Source: Zoogloeaceae bacterium
GTDB taxonomy: Bacteria; Pseudomonadota; Gammaproteobacteria; Burkholderiales; Rhodocyclaceae
Length of the DNA: 25,739 nucleotides
Assembly (NCBI GenBank): GCA_031259605.1
Contig: JAIRLE010000021.1
Coordinates: 1 to 25,739 of the forward strand
Direction: 5' to 3'
The position numbers and the translations under genes are program-made. This document shows positions 15,257 to 22,339 of this stretch, one piece after another. Below the pieces are notes generated by a model. It had not been told where the DNA came from and searched no databases. It saw nothing but the letters and a program-made list of their open reading frames with translations. How positions within the stretch are numbered: position 1 is the stretch's first letter; the number at the start of each line of letters is the position of its first letter.

Positions 15257-16387
15257 TCAGTCCAACAGGATACCCAGCATCCGCCGCAGGGGTTCCGCCG
15301 CGCCCCAGAGGAGCTGGTCGCCGCAGGTGAAGGCGGCAAGGTATTCTGCGCCCATGGCAAGCTTATGGATCCGTCCGACGGGGACAGTGAGCGTACCGGT
15401 CACGGCGGCGGGGGTAAGCTCGCGTTCGCTTTTCTCCCGCTCGTTGGGCACCACCTTCACCCAGGGATTGGCTTCGCCGATGATGCTGACCAGATCGTCC
15501 GTCGGCACATCCCTTTTCAGCTTGATGGTGAGCGCCTGCGCGTGGCAACGCATTGCGCCAATGCGCACGCACAGGCCGTCGATGGGAATGCTGCCCGCCG
15601 CGCGAAAAGGCGGACGCCCAAGAATCTTGTTGCATTCCACGCCGCCTTTCCATTCTTCCTTCGATTGCCCGTTCTCTACCGGCACGTCGATCCAGGGAAT
15701 CAGGCTACCGGCCAGCGGCGTGTTGCGGAAATGCCGTGTGGGAAAAGCCTCCGAACGCAGCGTTTGCGCCACGCTCTGGTCGATCTCCAGGATGGCCGAT
15801 GCCGGATCGACCAGAAGATCGGCGACAGCGGCGTGAATCGCGCCCATCTGCGCGATCAGTTCGCGCATGTTCTGCGCGCCCGCGCCGGAAGCGGCTTGAT
15901 AAGTCATGGAAGTCGCCCATTCGACGAGATTGTGCTGAAACAGCCCGCCCAGACCCATCAGCATGAGCGACACCGTGCAATTGCCGCCGATCCAGTTTTT
16001 TCCGCCTTTGACGAGCGCATTCCGGATTACCTCCAGATTGACCGGATCGAGCACGATCACCGCGTCGTCGGCCATGCGCAGCGTGGAGGCCGCGTCGACC
16101 CAGTGTCCCCGCCAACCTGCGCTGCGCAGCCTGGGAAAAACCTCCTTGGTGTAGTCGCCGCCCTGGCAGGTGACGAGAATATCGCATTTTTTCAGCGCTT
16201 CGACGGCGTAAGCATCCTGCAAATCTTCCGCCGCCGCCTTGCCGCCGAAGGCCGGGGCATTGCCGCCCGCGTTGGAAGTAGAAAAATAGACAGGATCGAA
16301 GCGCGCAAAATCACCCTCTTCCTCCATGCGTTGCATGAGCACGGAACCCACCATGCCGCGCCAGCCGATGAGACCAACTCGTTTCAT
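15257..16387 (-). CDS. asd: Aspartate-semialdehyde dehydrogenase
   Basis: A 376-residue NADPH-dependent enzyme that reduces aspartyl phosphate to aspartate semialdehyde, the branch point to lysine, diaminopimelate, threonine and methionine. The N-terminal nucleotide-binding motif is GLIGWRGMVGS. The catalytic Cys137 lies in GGNCTVSLMLMGLGGLF, with NPWVKVVPNERE and the ELTPAAVTGTL stretch further on. It follows the E. coli-type Asd throughout. ATG 16387 matches the family start; another in-frame ATG at 16396, inside repeat R1 and with GGAG about 11 bp upstream, would add three residues. The 5' leader is made largely of repeat R1. Confidence 0.96.
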   Translation of the reverse strand: MKRVGLIGWRGMVGSVLMQRMEEEGDFARFDPVYFSTSNAGGNAPAFGGKAAAEDLQDAYAVEALKKCDILVTCQGGDYTKEVFPRLRSAGWRGHWVDAASTLRMADDAVIVLDPVNLEVIRNALVKGGKNWIGGNCTVSLMLMGLGGLFQHNLVEWATSMTYQAASGAGAQNMRELIAQMGAIHAAVADLLVDPASAILEIDQSVAQTLRSEAFPTRHFRNTPLAGSLIPWIDVPVENGQSKEEWKGGVECNKILGRPPFRAAGSIPIDGLCVRIGAMRCHAQALTIKLKRDVPTDDLVSIIGEANPWVKVVPNEREKSERELTPAAVTGTLTVPVGRIHKLAMGAEYLAAFTCGDQLLWGAAEPLRRMLGILLD

Positions 16388-16390
16388 CTG

Positions 16391-16487
16391 TTTCATCGTA
16401 AAACCAACTCCGGTTTGAAACCCCGCCCGTAAGAAAGGCGCGAAGGTTGAGACCCCGGACTGAAGGGCTGCCGCTAATTTCTTGCTG
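16391..16487. repeat. Dispersed repeat R1, short copy (internally deleted), in the asd leader
   Basis: Positions 16391-16456 match 9330-9395 at 65 of 66 positions, in the same orientation. Positions 16460-16485 match 9476-9501. About 80 bp present in the long copy (9396-9475) are absent. The loss removes the right arm of palindrome P1, all of P2 and the left arm of P3. Confidence 0.85.
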
Positions 16488-16545
16488 CCCTCGAAAAATC
16501 CTTGCCGCCCCAAACCGCCGACATGCCTTGGCCGGGAAAGCGGGC

Positions 16546-16551
16546 ATTATA
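16546..16551 (-). promoter_or_regulatory. Consensus -10 box for asd
   Basis: The minus strand reads TATAAT here, about 160 bp before the asd ATG; a possible TTGGAT lies 14 bp further upstream, a short spacing. Use of this promoter would place repeat R1 inside the asd 5' UTR. The rest of the gene-free stretch 16514-16903 holds only a degenerate CCCTCGCCCGC palindrome near 16678-16700. Confidence 0.45.
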
Positions 16552-16903
16552 ACGGTTATTTATGAATCCAATGGAAATTACCGGCGCGGGGGTGTTCCGC
16601 TTTCCCGCCATTCGGCTCCGACATGTTCCGCATCGCAATGACGACTGAGCGAATGACGACGGATCGGCGCGGGTTTTTCCCTCGCCCGCTTCGTGAGAGG
16701 CTCTGTTCCCTGCAAAGGGCTGTGCTTCGCTTATCCATGCAACGCCTATCCGAAAAAAGTCCTCGGCTTGCCCTTCTTCAACAACGCGGATGAATCGTGC
16801 AATCGCCCTGGCGTCGAAGATGGGCGGGATGCGCCACGCCTTCCGCTTGGCGCGCATAATGTACGCTCTTGAAACACACCATCGTCAACTTCTCCATCCT
16901 GCC

Positions 16904-17548
16904 ATGAGCGATCTGTTTTCCCCGTTGCCGTGCGCCGAGCGCGTGGATTTGGGCGTGGGCGTCGTTCTCTTCCGCAAACGCCTGCAAGACGCCGCGCCCA
17001 GTCTGCTCGCGGCGTTGCAGCCGCTGCTGGCGCGCGCGCCGTTTCGCCATATGACGACGCAGCGGGGGTTCGCGCTGTCCGCCGCCATGACGAATTGCGG
17101 CGTGTTGGGCTGGATTGGCGATCACCGGGGCTATCGCTACACGCCTCATGATCCGCAAAGCGGATACCCCTGGCCCGCCATGCCGGAAATCCTGCGCAGC
17201 GCGGCCATACAGGCAGCGGACGACGCGGGTTTTGCGGATTTTTCGCCGGATGCCTGTCTCATCAACCACTATGCCGTCGGCGCGCGCATGGGATTGCATC
17301 AGGACAAGGACGAAGCCGATTTCAGCCAGCCTATCGTTTCGTTCTCCTTCGGCCTGCCGACGCTCTTTTTATGGGGCGGCCTTGCGCGCCGCGACAAGCC
17401 GCAAAAGTTCCCGCTCGAACATGGCGACGTGCTCGTCTGGGGCGGTCCCGCGCGTCTTTGCTTTCACGGCGTCTCGCCCATCAAGGAAGGCGCGCACCCC
17501 CTGACTGGTGCCTGTCGTCTCAATCTCACTTTTCGCCGGGCGGCCTGA
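16904..17548 (+). CDS. alkB: AlkB, DNA/RNA alkylation-repair dioxygenase
   Basis: A 214-residue Fe(II)/2-oxoglutarate dioxygenase that oxidatively removes methyl groups from 1-methyladenine and 3-methylcytosine. The iron ligands are all present: H-x-D in LHQDKDE (His132, Asp134) and His188 in FHGV. The 2-oxoglutarate-binding Arg lies in CRLNLTFR. The block PHDPQSGYPWPAMPE and the DACLINHYAVGA stretch match E. coli AlkB closely. ATG 16904 was chosen because it matches the E. coli start (MLDLF-like MSDLF); the frame is open upstream to 16790. No clear ribosome-binding site is visible. No ada gene is nearby. Confidence 0.96.
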   Translation: MSDLFSPLPCAERVDLGVGVVLFRKRLQDAAPSLLAALQPLLARAPFRHMTTQRGFALSAAMTNCGVLGWIGDHRGYRYTPHDPQSGYPWPAMPEILRSAAIQAADDAGFADFSPDACLINHYAVGARMGLHQDKDEADFSQPIVSFSFGLPTLFLWGGLARRDKPQKFPLEHGDVLVWGGPARLCFHGVSPIKEGAHPLTGACRLNLTFRRAA

Positions 17549-17581
17549 GCGCGAGAAAAAAAGCGCACACCCGTCGGAAAC

Positions 17582-17935
17582 CTACGCCGCTTCCTCCGCC
17601 AACCAGCTTTCCGCCTCTCCCGGATTGTCGAACACTTCCAGTTCGGCGCTCATGAAAGTCTGGGAGAGCCAGACGCTCCACATCACCCACTGACTATCCG
17701 TAACCACGGCAATGCGGCGAAAGTCGTTGGCGTGGGCGCGGGTAAAATGCAGGTCTTCCAGCGCTACGTCCAGCGTTGCGCCCGCCATGCCGGAAAGGTC
17801 GAACAGCAAATCCACCGGCCCGTCGAAACGGGTCTTGTAATTCACCGCATCCTCGAATTCCCGGTAATCCGCCAGGGTAAATTCGCCATACACATTGACG
17901 CTGACCCGGCGCGGCTGGCAGTCGGTCACAATCAT
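17582..17935 (-). CDS. SpoIIAA-like (STAS/SEC14-related) small protein
   Basis: A 117-residue cytoplasmic protein resembling the SpoIIAA-like family, an alpha/beta fold related to STAS domains. It has an alternating beta/alpha pattern with VNVYGEFTLADYREFEDAV near the start and a hydrophobic strand VDLLFDLSGM in the position of the STAS phosphorylation loop. The C-terminal segment ELEVFDNPGEAESWLAEE is typical of the family. AAGGAGAG precedes the ATG. It is convergent with alkB (33 bp between stops) and lies 63 bp downstream of the murA stop. The function of this family in proteobacteria is not established. Confidence 0.8.
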   Translation of the reverse strand: MIVTDCQPRRVSVNVYGEFTLADYREFEDAVNYKTRFDGPVDLLFDLSGMAGATLDVALEDLHFTRAHANDFRRIAVVTDSQWVMWSVWLSQTFMSAELEVFDNPGEAESWLAEEAA

Positions 17936-17998
17936 GAACGCTCTCCTTGTTGCGGTTGTGTTGTAAAAATACGCCCAGTTTAACCGTTTGCGGCAAAT

Positions 17999-19249
17999 CT
18001 ATACTCGCCACACCCTCGCGCCCAGACGGGAGAGTTTTTCCGCCATGTCCTCGTAACCGCGATCCAGATGGTAGATGCGGTCGATCCGGGTTTCGTCCCG
18101 CGCCGCCAGCGCCGCGACCACCAGCGAGGCGGAAGCGCGCAGATCGGTCGCCATGACGTTCGCGCCCTGCAAACCGGCGACGCCGCGCACGATGGCGTTG
18201 TTTCCCTCAATCTGGATATCCGCGCCCAGTCGCTGCAATTCGGCGACATGCATGAAGCGGTTCTCGAAAATGGTCTCGCGTATGGTCGCCACGCCGTCGG
18301 CCACGCAATTGATCGCCATGAACTGCGCCTGCATGTCGGTAGGAAAGGCCGGATACGGCGCGGTGCGCAGACTGACGGATTTCAGCCGCGCGGGCGCTTG
18401 CAGGTGGATGGCGTCCCGCGCAAGCTGGATGTCGCAGCCAGCGTCCATGAGCTTGTCGATTACGCTGTCGAGGCTGGCGGCGGAGGTCTTCAGGAGCCTG
18501 ACCCTGCCGCCAGTGGCGGCGGCGGCGCAAAGATAAGTGCCGGTCTCGATGCGGTCGGGCATGATGGCATATGCCGCGCCATGCAATTTTTCCACACCCT
18601 GAACGCGAATCACGTCCGTACCTGCGCCGAAAACACGCCCGCCCATGCGCACCAGGCAATTCGCCAGATCCACCACTTCCGGCTCGCGCGCGGCATTTTC
18701 GATGACGGTCTCGCCCTCAGCCAGCGTGGCGGCCATCATCAGGTTTTCGGTTCCCGTTACCGTCACCATGTCGGTGCAGATGCGCGCGCCCTGCAAGCGT
18801 CCCGCTTTTGCATGGATATAGCCCTGCTCCACCTGGATTTCCGCGCCCATTGCCTGCAAGCCCCGGATATGCTGATCGACAGGCCGCGCGCCAATGGCGC
18901 AGCCGCCGGGCAGGGAAACCCTTGCTTCGCCGCAGCGCGCCAATAGCGGCCCCAACACCAAAATGGAAGCGCGCATGGTCTTGACCAGATCATAGGGAGC
19001 GCATGGGTTATCCATGTCTTTGGCATCAAGAAACACCGCCTCGCCGGAATCCGGCGTGACGCGCACACCCATCTGCGCCAGCAGCTTGAGCAGGGTCGCC
19101 ACATCCTTGAGACGCGGCAGGTTGGAAAAAGTCATTGCCTCGCCGGTCAACAGCGCCGCGCAAAGTATGGGCAGCGCCGCGTTCTTCGCCCCGGAAATGA
19201 CGATTTCCCCCGAAAGGGGCACACCGCCCTCAATCACCAGTTTATCCAT
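17999..19249 (-). CDS. murA: UDP-N-acetylglucosamine 1-carboxyvinyltransferase (MurA)
   Basis: A 416-residue cytoplasmic enzyme that transfers enolpyruvate from PEP to UDP-GlcNAc, the first committed step of peptidoglycan synthesis. The fosfomycin-target Cys117 sits in PGGCAIGARPVDQH, and the substrate Lys22 in SGAKNAALP. Length and both domains are complete. The start ATG matches the family (MDKLVIEGGVPLSGE). Since Cys rather than Asp is present, fosfomycin sensitivity is expected from family knowledge. A -10-like TACAAT lies at 19288-19283. In many betaproteobacteria murA sits next to mla and bolA genes; here a Sel1-repeat gene and a ClpX-like gene intervene and no bolA is seen. Confidence 0.97.
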   Translation of the reverse strand: MDKLVIEGGVPLSGEIVISGAKNAALPILCAALLTGEAMTFSNLPRLKDVATLLKLLAQMGVRVTPDSGEAVFLDAKDMDNPCAPYDLVKTMRASILVLGPLLARCGEARVSLPGGCAIGARPVDQHIRGLQAMGAEIQVEQGYIHAKAGRLQGARICTDMVTVTGTENLMMAATLAEGETVIENAAREPEVVDLANCLVRMGGRVFGAGTDVIRVQGVEKLHGAAYAIMPDRIETGTYLCAAAATGGRVRLLKTSAASLDSVIDKLMDAGCDIQLARDAIHLQAPARLKSVSLRTAPYPAFPTDMQAQFMAINCVADGVATIRETIFENRFMHVAELQRLGADIQIEGNNAIVRGVAGLQGANVMATDLRASASLVVAALAARDETRIDRIYHLDRGYEDMAEKLSRLGARVWRV

Positions 19250-19338
19250 GTCACACGCTGTTGAAATCGTGGAAAGGGCGGGATTGTAACGCGCATTGCG
19301 CTACGCCGCCCGTTTGCGCGCTGCGGGAAGGCGCGACA

Positions 19339-19441
19339 CCTTCTCTAGCCCCTTTGGGGCACGCTTTCTCGCCAAGCGGGAGAGCGGGCGACAGACGGCG
19401 GCGCGGGCTGGAATACGAAGTCGGCATTCATGCGATTGCCC
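19339..19441. repeat. Partial, inverted copy of the 6978-7237 palindromic element
   Basis: Read on the minus strand from 19441, this 103-bp stretch matches 6978-7081 over its whole length at most positions. It includes the terminal GGGCAA-x-x-GCATGAATGC and the palindromic core with GCCCC / GGGGC. The second terminal repeat is missing. It fills the middle of the gap between the divergent murA and Sel1-repeat genes. Confidence 0.7.
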
Positions 19442-19482
19442 TGGGGCAGGGTGTTCATCGCGCGCCAGAAAATGACAATTCC

Positions 19483-19491
19483 TGTTACAAT
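19483..19491 (+). promoter_or_regulatory. Extended -10 promoter for the Sel1-repeat gene
   Basis: TGTTACAAT fits the extended -10 pattern TGnTATAAT with one mismatch. Transcription would start near 19498, about 45 bp before the ATG. Confidence 0.45.
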
Positions 19492-19542
19492 GCCTCGTAC
19501 ATCCGCGCCGTCGGCGGCTCGCAAGGCAAGGAGTTTCAGGAT

Positions 19543-20322
19543 ATGAAAAGCGTTTCCAGGAATACGGAAGGCACCTCCAGAATTTTGCTGTTTTCCGCGC
19601 TGCTCGGCATGGCGCTCTGCTCGCGCGCGGCGCTGGCCGACGATTTTGAAGAAGCGCAAAAAGCGCGGCTCGCGGATCAGGACAGCAAGGCGGCAAGACT
19701 TTACACCAAAGCCTGCAACGCCGGAAACGACAAGGCCTGTCACCAGCTTGCCCAGCAGTATGAGCACGCGGAGGGCATACCCAGGGATCGCAAAAGAGCC
19801 GCGACGCTCTACGAAAAAGCCTGCAACCAGGGAAACGGCGAAAGCTGCAAAGCCCTGGGCGGGTTGCACAAATATGGTGAAGGCGTCAAGAAAGACGCCA
19901 GGAAATCGCAGCAGTTGTTCACGAGAGCCAACGCTCTGTTCGCCAAATCCTGCAACAGCGGCGAGGGCGAAGCCTGTTACCACTTGGGTTTCAGCTACCA
20001 GCGCGGTGACGGCGTCAGGGAAAACATGAAGCAGGCGCTGCAACTATTCGAGAAATCCTGCGATCAGGGGCATGGCGAAGCCTGTCGTCGGCTGGGAAAA
20101 CTCCATGAAGAAGACAACATCGTCATTGAAGATCGCAAAAAGGCGTTCGACTATTACAAGAAAGGCTGCGAGAGAAACGATGGCCATAGCTGCCTGAGCG
20201 TGGGACTGTTCTACTTCGGCGGCAAATGGGTGCCGCAGGATTTCACGCAAGCGGAACTCTACATGCAAAAAGGCTGTAAACTGGCCAGTGAAGCCAATAT
20301 GTGCCAGCAGGGCAACGATTGA
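19543..20322 (+). CDS. Cysteine-rich Sel1-like repeat protein (Hcp-type), exported
   Basis: 259 residues with a signal peptide (about 1-32, ending RAALA). The rest consists of Sel1-like repeats of about 36 residues. Most repeats carry a C-x7-C pair: CNAGNDKAC, CNQGNGESC, CNSGEGEAC, CDQGHGEAC and CERNDGHSC; a final pair has eight residues between. This is the pattern of the Helicobacter cysteine-rich proteins, where each pair forms a disulfide bridging two helices. A periplasmic or secreted scaffold role is likely; partners are unknown. ATG 19543 was chosen for the signal peptide and the AAGGAG upstream; the longer frame runs through repeat DNA. It is convergent with the ClpX-like gene, with 7 bp between stops. 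Confidence 0.87.
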   Translation: MKSVSRNTEGTSRILLFSALLGMALCSRAALADDFEEAQKARLADQDSKAARLYTKACNAGNDKACHQLAQQYEHAEGIPRDRKRAATLYEKACNQGNGESCKALGGLHKYGEGVKKDARKSQQLFTRANALFAKSCNSGEGEACYHLGFSYQRGDGVRENMKQALQLFEKSCDQGHGEACRRLGKLHEEDNIVIEDRKKAFDYYKKGCERNDGHSCLSVGLFYFGGKWVPQDFTQAELYMQKGCKLASEANMCQQGND

Positions 20323-20329
20323 CGCGCGC

Positions 20330-21379
20330 TCAACCGGCGGTTTCGCCCGGATTTCCGGGAACGCCCTGTTCGCCAACGAACACCGGCGCTTCGTACAGGG
20401 AGCAAATATGCACCTGTTTGACTTCCGGCCTGTCCGGGACGGCAAACAGCACCGGCGTCAACAGCTCCTCGAAAATCCCGCGCAGACTGCGCGCGCCGGC
20501 CTTGTATTCCAGCGCGATATCCGCGATCTGCCCGAAAACGCGTGGCGCGACGACAAGCCGCACGCCTTCTTCCGCCAGAATGGCCTGAAATTGCCGATAG
20601 AGCGCGTCATGCGGCTCCACCATGACGCGCGCCAGCATTTCGCGGGAAAGCGGCTGGACACGAACAACGATGGGCAGGCGTCCGGTAAATTCCGGAATCA
20701 GGCCGAATTCCACCAGATCCGTCGGCTTTATGCGGCTGTTCAGGCGTTCTAGTATCTTTTCGTCATCACCCTGCGTAGTGGCGACATAGCCATAGCTGCG
20801 GGTTCGCTCCATGATCTGTTCCAGGCCGACAAACGCGCCGCCGCAGATGAACAGGACGCCTTTGGTGTCGATAATCCGGCCATCGGGCAGATGCACGGGA
20901 TAGCCTTCCATGATTTTCAGCAGCGCGTGTTGCACGCTCTCGCCGGAGGCTGCCGCTCCTCCGCCGTTACCCGTCGTCTTCAGCTTGTCGACTTCATCGA
21001 TGAAGACGATGCCCTGCTCGGCCTGTTGCGGATTGCCGCCGGCGCGTTCCAGCAAACGCGCCATGATGGCCTCGATTTCCCGGCCGACATACTGGCTTTG
21101 CGCCAGCACAGTCGCATCCGCGGTAACGAAGGGAATGGCAAGCCGCCGCGCCAGCGTCGCGCACAGCAGGGTCTTGCCGCAACCCGTAGGGCCGACGATC
21201 AGCACATTGCTCTTGTCCATGCCCAGCGCATCGGCACCGCCCTTGTTCCCCAGCGCCAGCTTGCAGCGATGGGCATACACCGCCACCGCCAGCGTCCGCT
21301 TGGCGTCATCCTGGCCAATGACGTATCGATCCAGATAACGAACGATATCGCTGGGTTTTATTTCTCCGGAAGAAGACAT
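20330..21379 (-). CDS. ClpX-like AAA+ ATPase lacking the zinc domain and the ClpP-docking IGF tripeptide
   Basis: 349 residues, clearly homologous to the ClpX AAA+ module and starting directly at it (DIVRYLDRYVIGQDDAKRTL). Motifs: Walker A GPTGCGKT (63-70), pore loop YVG (97-99), Walker B IVFIDE (124-129), arginine finger in GLIPEFTGRLP (Arg234) and sensor 2 GARSLR (295-300). Missing relative to ClpX: the N-terminal Cys4 zinc-binding domain; the RKH pore loop, the segment between EGYPVHLP and FICGGAF being about ten residues short; and the IGF loop, where SYGYVATT (195-202) stands instead. It should therefore hydrolyse ATP and translocate substrate, but ClpP docking is doubtful. AAGGAGG lies before the ATG, and only 12 bp separate it from mlaB, so it is most likely in the mla operon. 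The main clpX gene is expected elsewhere. Confidence 0.9.
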   Translation of the reverse strand: MSSSGEIKPSDIVRYLDRYVIGQDDAKRTLAVAVYAHRCKLALGNKGGADALGMDKSNVLIVGPTGCGKTLLCATLARRLAIPFVTADATVLAQSQYVGREIEAIMARLLERAGGNPQQAEQGIVFIDEVDKLKTTGNGGGAAASGESVQHALLKIMEGYPVHLPDGRIIDTKGVLFICGGAFVGLEQIMERTRSYGYVATTQGDDEKILERLNSRIKPTDLVEFGLIPEFTGRLPIVVRVQPLSREMLARVMVEPHDALYRQFQAILAEEGVRLVVAPRVFGQIADIALEYKAGARSLRGIFEELLTPVLFAVPDRPEVKQVHICSLYEAPVFVGEQGVPGNPGETAG

Positions 21380-21391
21380 GTGCCTCCTTGC

Positions 21392-21694
21392 CTACGTCCA
21401 TTCGAAGAGCGGACTGAGGCCATAGAGATCAGCCAGCGCGCGCAGATTTTCCGGCGCGCCCGCAAGACACAGCCGCGCGTCCCGCGCCCGGCAAAACCGC
21501 TGCCACGCCAGGAGCACCGCCAGGCCGGAAGAATCCACGCCGGCAACGCCGGAAAATTCCAGCGCGCATTTTTTTCCTCCCGCCCGCAATGCCGTTTGCA
21601 ACGCCGCCTCTCCGGTCGCAAGCAGCGGACGGGCATTTGCCAGCGTCATCGGCGCTTCCACCCGAAGACAGCCATCGGCATCGCGGCGGATCAT
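21392..21694 (-). CDS. mlaB: MlaB-like STAS-domain protein
   Basis: A 100-residue cytoplasmic STAS protein. In the Mla system MlaB binds the ATPase MlaF and supports assembly and activity of the MlaFEDB complex. The STAS hallmark strand-loop is ALEFSGVAGVDSSGLAVLLA, with the conserved Ser of DSSGL. The start overlaps the mlaC stop by 4 bp (ATGA). Sequence alone cannot separate MlaB from other small STAS proteins; the operon position makes the assignment. Confidence 0.85.
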   Translation of the reverse strand: MIRRDADGCLRVEAPMTLANARPLLATGEAALQTALRAGGKKCALEFSGVAGVDSSGLAVLLAWQRFCRARDARLCLAGAPENLRALADLYGLSPLFEWT

Positions 21695-22320
21695 GGCTTT
21701 TCCTGATTCTTCTTCAATGACGCGTTCTTGTCGCTCAACGACTTGATCAGGCCATCGATGCCGCCCTTGCGGACTTCCTCGTTGAAACTGGCGCGATAAT
21801 TGGTGACGAGGCTCACGCCCGCAACCATTACGTCATAGACCTTCCATCCGTTGTCCGTCTTTTCCAGGCTGTAATCCAGTTGTATGGGACGACCGCCGGG
21901 TTGCAGCATCTCGGTGCGCACCAGTACGTCGGTATCTTCCGGCTTCATCTTGAAAGGCTTGTAGCGCACTTTCTGATCGCGGTAGGAGGTTACCGCGTTG
22001 GCATAGGTGCGCACTAGCAAATCGTGAAACTGTTGCGCCAACGTTTCCTTTTGCGTCGCGCTGGCCTTCTTCCATTCACGCCCCACCGCCAGCGCCGTCA
22101 TGTGATTGAAATTGAAATGCGGCAGCACCCTGGCTTCCACCATGTCGATGGTTTTTTGCGTATTGCTCCCGCCCTTGTTCTGTTTCAGCAGGGTCAGGAC
22201 ATCCTCGGTGACGCTTTGCACCAGCGCGTCCGGAGGCAGCTGTGCCGCGCCTTCCCCGGCAAGGGCGGCACATGCCAGCAGACTGGCGGCGGCAATCGTG
22301 ATGAATCGGAAAATGGACAT
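21691..22320 (-). CDS. mlaC: MlaC, periplasmic phospholipid-binding protein
   Basis: A 209-residue periplasmic carrier that shuttles phospholipid between the outer-membrane MlaA complex and the inner-membrane MlaFEDB complex. It has a signal peptide (about 1-22) and the Tol-Tol-Ttg2 family features FNFNHMTALAVGREW and YANAVTSYRDQKVRY. The C-terminal part contains GWKVYDVMVAGVSLVTNYR, the most conserved block of the family. ATG 22320 was chosen for the signal peptide and the AAGGA about 7 bp upstream; the longer frame to 22467 would overlap mlaA out of frame. Confidence 0.94.
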   Translation of the reverse strand: MSIFRFITIAAASLLACAALAGEGAAQLPPDALVQSVTEDVLTLLKQNKGGSNTQKTIDMVEARVLPHFNFNHMTALAVGREWKKASATQKETLAQQFHDLLVRTYANAVTSYRDQKVRYKPFKMKPEDTDVLVRTEMLQPGGRPIQLDYSLEKTDNGWKVYDVMVAGVSLVTNYRASFNEEVRKGGIDGLIKSLSDKNASLKKNQEKP

Positions 22321-22339
22321 GATGGATTCCTTGGGAAGG

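Noticed and set aside
15365..16432. 355-codon plus-strand frame opposite asd
   Set aside because: It is a shadow of asd, which shows the full catalytic motif set.
16397..16513. N-terminal extension of Asd to an ATG at 16513
   Set aside because: The extra 39 codons translate repeat R1, and the family starts at the GLIGWRGM region a few residues after 16387.
16474..16857. 127-codon minus-strand frame between asd and alkB
   Set aside because: It runs through a degenerate palindromic repeat and promoter-like DNA, and its product has no domain. Pieces of it resemble translated repeat sequence only.
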